A DNA stretch of 64,000 bases, from assembly GCA_947359465.1 (NCBI GenBank), contig OX375878.1:85844377-85908376 (forward strand), read 5' to 3'. Shown piece by piece: positions 10,291 through 20,717 of this stretch. Both the position numbers and the translations under genes were made by a program. This stretch comes from Metellina segmentata. Its lineage: Eukaryota; Arthropoda; Arachnida; Araneae; Tetragnathidae. Below the pieces are notes generated by a model. The model made no database searches. It saw only the letters and a program-made list of their open reading frames with translations, and was not told the DNA's origin. Numbering within the stretch: position 1 is the stretch's first letter; the number at the start of each line of letters is the position of its first letter.

Positions 10291-12825
10291 TCACGAGATT
10301 TCCTTATACCGTGCTTGCATAGATTTTCTTACAGCATCTTTATACGAGTCACTGGCATTGGCACCATAGGAGGCACCTTTCATTCCTAATCCAGCCGACT
10401 TCACTCTACGTTGCACTTCGATTATGCCAGACATACCTTGCCCAGATTTTCCAAGTCCCTGGCCTTCAGTCCATCCCATAGCTTTCAACATTTTATTCCC
10501 AATATTATCACTACCGATTGCCTCCACAGGTTGTTCTGGGGGAAGAAAAGCTTCTTTCCTTTCTTTCATGTATTTAGTTTTCAAGCGACTGGGAGGAGGT
10601 ATGTCAGGCTGCCCAAACTTTTCCCTTCTCTCTTTTGCTCGATCCCGGTATCCAGACTCCTTCTTCTCTAGCTCTTGCAGCTGTCTAGGAGTCAACTTGG
10701 TCAGTTTGAGCATGTCGACATTCTGTTTGTGCAAATCTGAGAGCTGGACATGTTTTGTAAGGACCTCTTTAGCAGGAAACTGCCTTTTACATAAAAGACA
10801 TGCTAATTTATTCCAATCGATGAGCTTTGCTTCCTCTGATTTGAGCAACTCAATTGCTCTGGCTCCTTCGTCCATGCCATCTATTTCAACCTCAGAATCA
10901 CTCTCCCCACCATAAGCAGCAACCAAGCCACCAGCACCTGATTTCTCCTTGCTTTCAGTCACAAACATTAATCTCCCATTCGCAGATTCCATTTCAACAC
11001 CTTCAGAAGTCTGCGATACTTCGGGATATTTTTCCAGGCTCGGGAAACTGATCGTGGCATTTTCAGAAAGGGAAGCATCTTCCATGCGAGGAGGTTTGGA
11101 AGCAAAGTTATTGCTGTTTATCATTTTGAAGTTCTCTTTTTTCTGGTTGAGAGTTTTGGCCCATTTTTCCATATCTTTAGCTACTTTCTTGGCAATTTTC
11201 ACCTTATCTTGATTGTTAACCTTCTCTTTGTTTTTCTCTTCTGTATCCTTTTTGTTAGTCAGAACAGGCGCATGAGCTATTACAGGAGGACTTGATATCA
11301 CCACATCCGTTTCCACTTTTGTTGTAGCAGCTGCTTCGATGACAGTGGGAGTGGATGCCACATAACTCTCTGTAGTAGGGACAGCCATGTAGCTTTGCTT
11401 TTCTAAATCCCAATACAAGTATTGTCTTGTTTCTGAATTGTAATAATATTGGGAATTTGGATCATAATAGTATCCAGTAGTTGAATCGTAGTAATATCCT
11501 GAAGTTTCATCGTACTGATAGGTAGATACATCAGGAGTCGAGTTTTTTTGAAAGCCATCACTAAATCCCGCATTTAGATTTTGTACAGACTCCATTTGCC
11601 TCTCTCTGATTACAGAATCTGAAAACATGTTCTTACTACTGGTATCGTAACTTACACCTTGATTAGTCCACTGAGCGGCAGCTAATGCTACACTTGCAGC
11701 ATTTGCACTTTGCGCACTGTTTAGTGAAGTGAGAGAGTGTCTAGAGTAGGAAATTGTGATACGTCGGCCATCGACAAAGAAGTTTCCAGTCATAGACACC
11801 AGTAGATCATACAACTGCATTGCTTCAGAAATGGAATGCAATTCCACATATGCGAAACCTCGTGATGTATTAGTCAATGAATCTTTTGCAACTTTAAGGT
11901 TTTTGATTGGTAGTACAGTTATTTGTCCAAGCATAGATAGCACACGTTCTTCTGTTGTAAGAATGTCCAGATTTCGAAAAAGTAAAGTACTCGATGGAGA
12001 GTTAGTCACTTCTTCGTACCCTTCGCCTCCCATATTTTCCAGCTCTGCCTCTTCCCTCAAAGTACTGCATTTGAAACACATTGCACGTTTGCGAAAATTG
12101 CTTATTCCGCATTTGGCACACGTCCAATCCACTTTATGCAATGACATTCTATCAACAGTATCTCTTGACACAATGTAATGAAGTGTTGCTCTTACTTGTC
12201 CAAAGTACAACACTCCTTGTGTTAGCTCTTTCCATCTGACAGCGTCAGATAGCAGGCGAAATTCTACGAAAGCAAATCCACGAGATTCACCCGTCACTTT
12301 TCTTCTTTTCAATATAACATCCTGGGGATACAAAGTATAACGATTTATTTCACTGCGAATATCATCCTCAGTAACATGGGGTGGGAGACCTTTTATTAAC
12401 ACAGTGTTGTTGGGGATGTCGTCCCTGTAGTCCGTTTCAACATCATCCCAATTTCTGTCGCGATCTCTGCTGCGGTCCTTGAATCGGTCTCGGTCTCTAC
12501 TTCTATCTCGGTCTCGACTTCTGTCTCTGTAACCTCTCCTGTTATAATCTTTACTCCTCCCGCGAAATCCCTCACTAGGTGAGTCTTTAGAATCTCTATA
12601 GCCATCGTGAAAACTTCTATGTTCATCGCTGTACGATCGGCTATAATCATCTCGATCGTGTCTAGAGTCACGTCCACGATCATGACGGGATCGATCTCGA
12701 TCGTAATCCCTTGATCGCGATCGATTTTCATATTTATTGTGACGCTTGTGATCGTCGTATTCGACACCGGGAGGAGGTGGAACGGAACAATCAGTCCTGG
12801 GTTTAGTTTGGTAATTTAAATCCAT
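10291..12825 (-). CDS. RBM5: RBM5/RBM10-like RNA-binding splicing factor
   Basis: A single uninterrupted 844-residue frame. RBM5/RBM10 proteins are nuclear regulators of 3' splice-site choice that act in early spliceosomal complexes. Domains in order: Arg/Ser/Asp-rich tail (about 30-130); RRM1 (about 139-217, RNP1 RGFAFVEF); RanBP2-type zinc finger (C236/C239 and C250/C253); RRM2 (about 279-362, RNP1 RGFAYVEL); OCRE domain with Tyr-rich repeats such as SGYYYDSTTGYYYD (about 436-485); C2H2 finger (C676, C679, H692, H699); G-patch near the C-terminus (about 770-820, MGWxxGxGLGKxxxG). Length and order match the full family (about 815-930 aa). I chose ATG 12825 (AAAATGG context). The frame extends to a GTG at 12849 but is closed by TGA just upstream. 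RBM5 versus RBM10 cannot be settled. The absence of introns is notable, since vertebrate orthologues have many. Confidence 0.95.
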   Translation of the reverse strand: MDLNYQTKPRTDCSVPPPPGVEYDDHKRHNKYENRSRSRDYDRDRSRHDRGRDSRHDRDDYSRSYSDEHRSFHDGYRDSKDSPSEGFRGRSKDYNRRGYRDRSRDRDRSRDRDRFKDRSRDRDRNWDDVETDYRDDIPNNTVLIKGLPPHVTEDDIRSEINRYTLYPQDVILKRRKVTGESRGFAFVEFRLLSDAVRWKELTQGVLYFGQVRATLHYIVSRDTVDRMSLHKVDWTCAKCGISNFRKRAMCFKCSTLREEAELENMGGEGYEEVTNSPSSTLLFRNLDILTTEERVLSMLGQITVLPIKNLKVAKDSLTNTSRGFAYVELHSISEAMQLYDLLVSMTGNFFVDGRRITISYSRHSLTSLNSAQSANAASVALAAAQWTNQGVSYDTSSKNMFSDSVIRERQMESVQNLNAGFSDGFQKNSTPDVSTYQYDETSGYYYDSTTGYYYDPNSQYYYNSETRQYLYWDLEKQSYMAVPTTESYVASTPTVIEAAATTKVETDVVISSPPVIAHAPVLTNKKDTEEKNKEKVNNQDKVKIAKKVAKDMEKWAKTLNQKKENFKMINSNNFASKPPRMEDASLSENATISFPSLEKYPEVSQTSEGVEMESANGRLMFVTESKEKSGAGGLVAAYGGESDSEVEIDGMDEGARAIELLKSEEAKLIDWNKLACLLCKRQFPAKEVLTKHVQLSDLHKQNVDMLKLTKLTPRQLQELEKKESGYRDRAKERREKFGQPDIPPPSRLKTKYMKERKEAFLPPEQPVEAIGSDNIGNKMLKAMGWTEGQGLGKSGQGMSGIIEVQRRVKSAGLGMKGASYGANASDSYKDAVRKSMQARYKEIS

Positions 12826-13304
12826 TTTTAAGCAGCAATGATCAAACACTCATAATTTAGTTAATTCAATGTCTTGTGTTCACTGACCTTTAACACCGAT
12901 AAAATGTTCAAAGATTGGAAGTTGTCATGGTAAAATAGTTACTGTTTACACTTCAAAATCACTAAGCCTAGACGCTTTTCAGCATTTTTCTACGAATGAG
13001 GAAAACAGAAGTGAAAATATGTTTTCAATTTCAAAGCCAAATTGAAAATGCAACTCCAAACATTGTAAAACATTCAATACACGTCATTGTCACCAGAAAC
13101 TAAACAATTTTATTCACTTATTGTTTGACTTTTTTAAAAAGAAGCTAAAGTTTCAATTTTTTAGTTTCGATTTACTTCCTTTTTCATTTAGCCCTTGCCA
13201 GATACATTTGAAAGAAACTCAAGGGCTTGGCTTCTCTGCGGGACTTGGAATGTACATATACAACAAATACATAATTTAGGTGTCAGGTAGTCAATTGACA
13301 TCCC
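12826..13304. other. Upstream region of the RBM5/10-like gene
   Basis: Expected to hold the promoter and 5'UTR of the minus-strand gene. No TATA box or other element could be assigned with confidence. Confidence 0.4.
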
Positions 13305-13460
13305 ACTAGAAGATTACTGGGCAAAGGGAACGGTCTGGGATCAATCCCGAAGGGAAAGGTCAAGAATAAATCACGGTCAGATGACAAGATCAAAACCTGA
13401 CATGACACGTCACTTCCACACCACCCCAACGTGAAGGCATTTGAGGCCGAAAGTTTCTTT
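13305..13460 (-). repeat. Diverged copy of the window's tRNA-SINE (body only)
   Basis: The order of landmarks matches the SINE copies at 30-32 kb: 'gggatcaatccc', then 'aagggaaaggtc', then 'cacggtcagatgac', then 'cttccacacc..cccaacgtgaagg'. It is strongly diverged, and the tRNA-like head and the ATTACC tail are missing, so this is an old fragment. Confidence 0.6.
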
Positions 13461-13924
13461 TGGATGCGAAATGCAGCGCCTAGGGGCACACTAGGTTGCT
13501 ACAGAATTTCGGAGGTTGCTATAGATTTCGCCGTCTTGGCTCAAAAACTTTTTTGGCATGGGAGCCAACTCAGTTTAAGCCAAGTTTGGAATGCATTATA
13601 CTGGAAAATCACGCCAGTCGCTTAGGAAGGCTCGGTGCCTGTCTATGGATTTGATTACGCTCCTTGATATCGCGAAACTTGCCTGGAATCGTTTATCCTT
13701 TTTCTTACATAATATTTTGTTATTTTAAAAGTTATTTTGTTTGTGATATTCATTTTTGTATTTCTTGTGTATGTCAGTTCTCAAATATTTTTTACTGTTT
13801 GCTTTTCGCTCGTTGTGTTTCCATTGTTCGCTTTCGTGATTTTTACTCTTTGTTGAATTATTTTATGAGTTCATTTTGCATTTTAAAAATTGAGTGATTG
13901 CATTTGTGCTGCAGTCTTTTTTGA

Positions 13925-14706
13925 TTGTTTTCTTTGACTAGTTTATCTGCCCTTCTCTTAATTGCTCTTGCTGTCTGTAAATTGTCCAAAAATTGTAGTG
14001 CAACTATGAAGGATTTAATTATTGGTGTGGATTCGATGGTCAAATACGTAGATCAGTATTTACCATCACAATTACATGGTAATGTAATACATGTTCTAGC
14101 TTTTCCAGGAATCACCATTGAACGTGTAACGAATAAGGTTTCATCTTTAAAGAAACGTGACTTGATTCTGGTTCATGTAGGTACCAATAACATCTATGAT
14201 TGCCTTTAGAAATGCTTCTCAAAATTTGAAGACCTGTTGCAAAACATAATAAACTGTAACCAAGAGACGTGCATTGTGATCTCAGCCATATTGTCTCGCG
14301 ATAACTATCTCTCCCTTGAAAAGCAAGCAGAGACTTTTTCTGCAGAAAGTGAACACAAAAACTTATCTTCTAAGCCACAGGCTGTTTTTCTACTGCCAAA
14401 AGAAGCAAAATAATTCTTTTTGTAGATCCCAGTCACTTGGAAAGGTAGTATGCAAGGAAGGGCCTTCATTTTTAACAGGAAAGGAAACTTTCATCTAGCA
14501 TTTAACTCTTTGTTGCAGTGCTAAAAGAAGCAGGCAAGCTTGATGACGAAAAGCAACAGGTTTTCCATGACTTACCTGCTGCTCAGTTTCCATCTCTCAA
14601 TTCTTCATCTGAGAGTTTAATTCAACCTGTTGATTTACCTGAGCCCAAGGCTGTTGAACTGAATTCTACAATTGTTACAGAAGGTTCTGTTCAATGCAGG
14701 TATTAA
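13925..14706 (+). pseudogene. Decayed SGNH/GDSL-type hydrolase (esterase) domain, probably from a retroelement
   Basis: The frame at 13925-14209 contains LIIGVDSMVKYVDQYLPS (a disturbed G-D-S block I), AFPGITIER, and LILVHVGTNNIYD (block with G-x-N). These are the block order and spacing of SGNH hydrolases, as seen in the ORF1 or esterase domain of some LINE-type elements. Downstream pieces in shifted frames keep an 'ISAILSRDN' strand and an 'IILFVDP' strand. At the expected D-x-x-H block (about 14450-14480) the His is lost. A tail frame at 14518-14706 (VLKEAGKLDDEKQQ) may be linker. There are several frameshifts and stops. No reverse transcriptase was found downstream. A related fragment lies at 35951-36140. 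The domain call is fairly secure; the element type is inferred. Confidence 0.6.
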
Positions 14707-15360
14707 TCTCCATAATATTGTACATAAAATATTATTAAATGTGTAACGTTGTTTCCATATTCATTCTCTAGATGAGGCTTGGATCAAAAGTTCACTTTTT
14801 TTCACTAAACTTCAGAGTGCTCAATATAACAATATAGCCTTCCAACTTTCAGCAGTAAGAACCCTGGAGGTAGGATCACTGTTTTGTCAAAGCATTCCAG
14901 GATTGAGGAATTTCTAATTTTCCCGACGGTGTTATTGATGGATTTTTAATGATTCTTTGTGGTACGAATTCTTCAGCTGCCACGAGCTTAGAAACGGATT
15001 ATATCTATAAGACTGATGAAATATTATCTCAATTGGCTGGAGAACAATTTGCCCATAGTTAATATTTATTTATACCTTTAAATGAAAATAATCTGGGTTC
15101 TATTGGTTGAAAAAATTTGATTTCTATGAACCCCGCGGTACAACTTCTGCTCAAAATTACAAAAATTCCATTCAATTACAGAAAAATCAGATCTGCAAAG
15201 CTTTAAATCTTCTGGAAGATTGATTAATTTTATGCCATACTCACTTTAACCAGACAGATAGAAACTCTGTAGCTACTGATTACCCATCTAGCAATAATTT
15301 AGTTTCATTAAATGTTGAGAAGACAAGCTTCTGGTTGTAAAAATTTACTTCAATAATTTT
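14707..15360 (+). other. Sequence downstream of the esterase pseudogene, unassigned
   Basis: Broken frames with motifs loosely like a LINE endonuclease region, for example an EAWIKSS stretch near 14771-14792. Too decayed to call. Possibly the continuation of the same retroelement. Confidence 0.3.
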
Positions 15361-15740
15361 CATTTGCAAGATCATGAGATGTAACGAAACTTCAAGACTT
15401 TATTGAATAAAAAAAATTGTTTTGTCAATAAATATTTTAAATAAGCAGCAAATAAGTATGGATACAGTAGCCTTGCCTATTCTTAAGTCTAGCTACTGCT
15501 AAGAATTTAAGTGGAAAATTCGATATGTAGCAATTTTAAGCTATGAAAATCATTTGCATTGTGATGATTATAAGATGTAATGAGGTCAAGATTGTTGGAT
15601 TAAATTGTCAAGAAATATTTCACAGAAGTAGCAAATGAATATGAATGATTTTAAAGTAACCTCAAACATTCATAAGACTAGTTACTGCTATGATTTTAAG
15701 TGAGAAATTCGAGATGTAGCCATTCAAGATTCATGTAGGT
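15361..15740. repeat. Degenerate tandem duplication, about 190 bp per unit
   Basis: Unit 1 starts 'catttgcaagatcatgag' at 15361 and unit 2 'catttgcattgtgatga' at 15551. Shared blocks follow in the same order (AGATGTAA, TTTTGTCAATAAATATTT-like, CTTAAGTCTAG/CATAAGACTAG, CGATATGTAG/CGAGATGTAG). Old and non-coding. Confidence 0.55.
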
Positions 15741-16479
15741 GAAAAGCATGGCAACTACTTGAGGGTAATTATTAAAAAGATCAGTGTATAGAAAGAAACA
15801 ATTCTTGTTTTTAGGATTCTATTGGAAAAGTTTGTATCGTTGTATTTTTATGTAAGAGGAAACATAATTAATTTTTCTCTTTCAGGATAAGGGTAAACAG
15901 AATGGAGTTGCATCCTGAAAAAGAAAAATTTAGAGCTTTGTATCATTGTATTTAGGAATAATAAATTTCCTTTAGTTACGAGATGACTTGTAAAAGATTA
16001 TACAAATTCAGAAACAATTCACCTGAGCCTGTAAAGAATTTCCTTGCACCATGATTATAAATTCACATTGTTAACTTTTCATCAAAACAACTGTTATGTT
16101 GAATGATAACTAAATGATGTTTGGTTTTGGTGTTCATTTCATGTCATCAATAATAAATTTCTTTTGGTTCATGTAATCATAATGGAAGTGGTACATTAAT
16201 GAACATCTGATCATTTAACCCATTACAAACTACTCGGCAGAATATTATTTACTTATTTGGTTTAGGAACCAGACAGCTTACTGATTATTATTAGTAGGTG
16301 GTATATTCAGTAGGCTTTATATTTTACATGTAGCACCTTTTCAGAAATACAAAGGCAATAATGGTTTATCACACAGTAGTGCGAAGCTTCAAATTGAATA
16401 AGTTATTTTAGAAAGTAAACTTAGTGTAGCTTTTAGCTATAGCCCCCTAAATCTGCAACTGTATATAGCATGTGTGAAG
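15741..16479. other. Unassigned AT-rich sequence
   Basis: No gene, RNA or transposon end recognised. Confidence 0.4.
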
Positions 16480-16915
16480 CACAGTTGTCAAATAAAGAGT
16501 GTACCAAATTTGTTGTGAATTGGTCGAATTGTGATGTTAAAGATATATATATTATTCCAATTTCGATCACATAATTGTTTTTTAACATTCTCCAAACCTA
16601 AGAAAAATAGAATAGGGGTTAATATATAATAGCGAATGTTTTTTGCAGGATGCGTGTACCTACCATATGGTTGGTCTGAATTCTTCAGTAATCGTAAAAA
16701 TAATCTAATATTGTTATTCCCATGAGGATTTCTAATTGTTTTTAAATCCCACTGAACACCTAGGTCAAATAGAACTGGGGTAATATGTTGCCTACGTTAC
16801 CCCCAGAGTTGTGAAGAAAGTGTTGGAGTGGACTGGTCAAACGGTGTAGATCTGTATAGAGGACAGACAGATGTCAACTCTGCTATATATATACATATAT
16901 CCCTTTGATGCATTA
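16480..16915 (+). repeat. Interspersed repeat related to 32100-32160 and 32590-32915
   Basis: Shares the ordered landmarks 'agtgtaccaaatttgttgtg', 'aataggggttaatat', 'ttgcaggatgcg', 'atcgtaaaaata' and 'ggtcaaacggtgtagatctg' with the copies near 32 kb. The family is not recognised. Confidence 0.5.
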
Positions 16916-18070
16916 TGTGACATATTTATCTTGAAACATATTTTGTTTCTTATCTGAAATGTTTATAATTAAATGGTAGTATATCGCAGAAATAAAATAA
17001 AAAAAGCTATACACTTTGATTTGGGGGATTCAGATTTAAAAAATTTAGTCACCTGATAGCAGCATAGTGTTAAAGAACCAGTTTTTGGTTTAGTCACTTC
17101 TTATAAGTAATTTGTATAAGTTTTTAGTACAAGACTGGTAAATTTTATTAATTTTTAAAATAATAATAAATTTTATACAAGTACTCATCACCCTTTAAAA
17201 AAATTTATTTAGTTATATACAACTTACATTTATATACGTCTTTATCCAGTTTCATTGTTTGCAAAAGCTATTTTATTTAGTATGATTTTCAAAGGGTTAA
17301 TTATCCATTTATAATAAATTTTTGTGAGAAAGAACCAAATTCTTTATCGCATTTCTAGCCCATTGGTCATCCGCTTCACCAAGTCATTCGAACTCCAACA
17401 ATTACCGCACTTCATTAAGTTTTCAGTACATATTGAAATATTAAACTAATCAGTTGTGCGTATGCGTAGTTTAAAGCGTATGTCATGTGGTTTTAATAGA
17501 AACGGAAACCATACCTTTAAATTTTTTATTTCCGATCTTTTTCTTAGAATCTACGTCACATAATTTTATTAATTGCCTTTGTTATTATTAATTTTTTTTT
17601 TTCGTGTTTCGTAAGATTTTAATCGTACTTCAGATTAAACAGTTTGAAAAGTTTTCATTTCAAAAAGTAAAGCAGAATAAGAATAATAATAATTTCGAAA
17701 ATGGTTCTAAATTTTCAATTCAACTCCTTTTTTCGAAGAGAAAGATTTTCCTGTAGACGATTCCAGTGGGCAGAGTGCAGCTTACAAAGGAATCACAGGA
17801 ATGCCGTTTGGCGCGCGCGCGCGCGCGTTTACTTTATCTTTATTCTCAACTAACACGCCACAGGTATACGCATACAGTAACTTGAATAGATGGGATCTTT
17901 ATCTCTTCTAAGATCAGGACCCCTCACATAGTGGGGGTTTCTAGTCATTCCACCTGATTACAGGACACCGAATATTGGAACTTCTGTGCGAGAGAGAAGA
18001 GTGAGCTATTGCCCACGGGGTTGGGTGTCCGCTGCTGTCTTGACAAAAGGCTGGACCGCAGTCTCCCATA
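16916..18070. other. Unassigned sequence with a (GC)n microsatellite
   Basis: AT-rich and without recognised genes. A GC dinucleotide run of about 18 bases at 17811-17828 stands out in the AT-rich context. The stretch 17880-18060 is less AT-rich but not recognised. Confidence 0.4.
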
Positions 18071-18830
18071 AAGCTTCGATTTCCTAAGAAAGCGTAGCCG
18101 TGATCTAGCGGCCGTGATGTATCGGTGGGTGACGTCACTAAAACGTTGTTTATACTAACACATGGTGTTGGTTTCCTAGAGAGCGTTGTTTGTGAGCGTA
18201 ACGAAAATGATCGGAGCCGCCATTTCCATGACTGTCGTCATAGCGGTCTCAAACAGTTGGAGAACGTTTTTTCTCTTGTAACGGCCAGATTTCATTTCCT
18301 GCTCCAAGCGATTCGAGCCAAGAGGAGCAATATAAATAAACATTTTTGACTGCCATTCAATAATTCGTTTTCGTAAAATCGGGATCGTTAAACACAGAAT
18401 AAAAATTTCAACGGATTCGAAATCTGTGGAAAATTTGACACCAGATCGATACCTTAAATGTGATTTTCTTTGAATAAATAATTAATTATTTAATACATAA
18501 TTAAATAATCAAATGGTAAATAATTGAATAATAAAACTGTTTTTGATGTCGATCTGGCGTAGAAATTTACGCTGATTTGAAATCTGTTGACATTTTCACT
18601 CTACCTTCAACGATCCCGAAGTTAGGAATTTTGAACTAGAGAATAAAAATCCACTTTGTTTTGTTTCTCGAATAAAATAAACCACGACAGCCGTCTGTGT
18701 TGCCCATTCTCCAACGTATTCTGTCCGCCTAAGTTGACACCTTGGATTTTTGTTTAGACGGCCGTCTAGTTATTCATGACGTATCACGGCTGTTAGATAA
18801 CGGCTCCACTTTCTTAGGAAACCAAAGCTT
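18071..18830. mobile_element. Foldback-type DNA element, copy B
   Basis: Full-length relative of copy A in the opposite orientation, ending in AAGCTT at both sides with the GGTTTCCTAAGAAAG-type inverted repeat. It lacks a 10-bp stretch (about 18772, GCCCGCGGCA) present in copies A and C. Two inverted arms surround an AT-rich core near 18470-18540. No transposase. Confidence 0.7.
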
Positions 18831-19008
18831 AAGAAAGTGGAGATAGAGAAGTGTTAACATAATATCAAATCTACAGGACTCTTTATCATTGTAGAATTAC
18901 ATCAAAGATATATTATAAATTAACAAGTTGTTAAGTTCCCCTGTCGGCAACACATGTCGATGTATGGAGTCAAATGAATCCTCGTGTTAATCTGTGGCAA
19001 ATTATGTA

Positions 19009-19170
19009 CAAGGGTTGTTCAAATGAAAAGGTTCGAACCGACACTGTGTGTATATAAATGAAGACTTTATTCAAAGCATACACCATAGGCCTGAGCACAA
19101 CGATCCCATTGATTAACGAGCCGACGGATTTATTGTTTTAGGAATTCCTGTGGCCGTGACGAGACCCAAT
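19009..19170 (-). pseudogene. Mariner-like transposase, C-terminal remnant
   Basis: Minus-strand translation ends RRLVNQWDRCAQAYGVCFE followed by a stop, the usual end of mariner-type transposases (I-x-x-L-V-x-x-W-D-K-C). It is followed by a terminus-like 'agggttgttcaaatg' near 19012. It is cut abruptly at 19171 by foldback copy C. Confidence 0.55.
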
Positions 19171-19570
19171 CCAGATCGATACCTTAAATGTGATTTTCTT
19201 TGAATAAATAATTAATTATTTAATACATAATTAAATAATCAAATGGTAAATAATTGAATAATAAAACTGTTTTTGATGTCGATCGGGCGTAGAAATTTAC
19301 GCTGATTTGAAATCTGTTGACATTTTCACTCTACCTTCAACGATCCCGAAGTTAGGAATTTTGAACTAGAGAATAAAAATCCACTTTGTTTTGTTTCTCG
19401 AATAAAATAAACCACGACAGCCGTCTGTGTTGCCCATTCTCCAACGTATTCTGTCCGCCTAAGTTGACACCTTGGATTTTTGTTTAGACGGCCGTCTAGT
19501 TATGCCCGCGGCATCATGACGTATCACGGCTGTTAGATAACGGCTCCACTTTCTTAGGAAACCAAAGCTT
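19171..19570. mobile_element. Foldback-type DNA element, copy C (half copy)
   Basis: Nearly identical to 18441-18830 of copy B apart from a 10-bp insertion and a few substitutions. It begins exactly at 'ccagatcgatacc' in the middle of the element, so only one arm is present, and it ends in the intact AAGCTT terminus. Confidence 0.7.
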
Positions 19571-20101
19571 AAGTAGACACTTTTCTGAGAAATCTTCTGT
19601 ACCCCCATTGTGAAGATCCCAATGGTATATCCGGTCTACTGAGAGGCAGAACATGAAAAGACAGAACACACTCTGAATCAATTTTGGAGTGGAAAAGGAA
19701 TGAACAAACATCAATTTATTTAGAGTGGATCTAGGTCGTTTTTTGAACGACCTTTTTTCTACGGTAGTCGTATCTGGGATTTGGAATAAATAGTTTCTTT
19801 ATTATGGTTGGAGAGTTTTGCGTAGAAATTTAATAATTCACCTCCCCTCAGTCCCCTTTCCTTAGAAATTTATGGATGGTATAAACATGGCCATCCTAAC
19901 CTCAGGATTAGTTAGTAAAGTTTCAATCGCATTTATTATTTGAAGCTGCTTTAGTTAACGGGTAGAGGCATCACAAACAACAATTAATGACGTTTTATAG
20001 TATTTTTTAAATAAACTAAACTTAATGGATGTGAGATTTCAAACAAATGTACAGAATATTTAAGCACAACTCAATGTGGAATAAAATCTTAAAACTAAAC
20101 T

Positions 20102-20190
20102 TAAAAACTCAAAACTCTACATAATACTCAAAATAAAAACTCAAAACTCTACGTAACACTCAAAATAAAAACTCAAAACTCTACGTCTGG
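20102..20190. repeat. Short tandem repeat, 32-bp unit
   Basis: About 2.7 copies of 'aaaaactcaaaactctacgt' plus 'aacactcaaaat', with few differences between units. Confidence 0.6.
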
Positions 20191-20269
20191 AAAAATTACA
20201 CAATTCTTTGTGAGTTTGCGTTACCAAGAACTGATGTAGTGTCGGCGAGTAATGAAGGAGCGTAACTGT

Positions 20270-20345
20270 ATCGAAAATTGGAATAATCCCTTATTACGCA
20301 CATCGTCTTGGTCCTTGGTTCGAATCCCGGTCTGGAAAGAGATGT
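20270..20345 (+). repeat. tRNA-derived SINE fragment
   Basis: Contains a perfect Pol III B-box GGTTCGAATCCCGG at about 20317-20330 with only a weak A-box-like region upstream. It does not fold into a full tRNA, so it is read as a SINE head rather than a tRNA gene. Confidence 0.35.
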
Positions 20346-20589
20346 TCGTAATATTTCGGAATAGTGTTGAAACACAGGGTCTGTGAACACAGGAATTTTA
20401 TTATTTCAAAACAAAATGGAGCCAGTTTTCTTATAAATTCTTCGTTGGAAAAAATGATTGTCCCAATGCTATATTTCGTGTAGTGTTTTGTTTTCACACT
20501 TTCTCAGGTTCTTTTCAAGAGAATGCACGATAACTACGACACACCTTACTGTTCTCTTATTTGAATGTCCCCCAACAAAAAACAAACCA

Positions 20590-20700
20590 AAGGGAAAGCC
20601 TCTGAAAAAGCCTTTGGTTGGTTCGAGTTTCGAACTCCAAACCTTTTGATTGCTAATCCGCTCCTCTAGCAAACAGGCTACTATGGCCCTTGGTGGGAGA
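20590..20700 (-). repeat. tRNA-like SINE head
   Basis: On the minus strand 'tagcctgtttgctagagg' resembles an A-box and 'gagttcgaaactcg' a B-box, at tRNA-like spacing. Different in sequence from the 30-kb SINE family. Confidence 0.4.
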
Positions 20701-20717
20701 ATAAGATATTTATACAT

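Noticed and set aside
10411..12178. Several plus-strand open frames of 65-163 codons and a minus-strand 123-codon frame
   Set aside because: They are shadows of the RBM5/10 coding sequence in other frames, without domain-like composition.
12826..12849. Upstream GTG start for the RBM5/10 frame
   Set aside because: Eukaryotic initiation at GTG is unlikely. The first ATG (12825) has good context, and a TGA lies directly before the GTG.
17811..17828. (GC)n tract as a possible CpG-island promoter
   Set aside because: It is a simple dinucleotide run in AT-rich DNA with no gene start nearby.
20270..20345. Possible tRNA gene
   Set aside because: A perfect B-box, but no acceptor stem or convincing A-box or anticodon arm. 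Treated as a SINE fragment.
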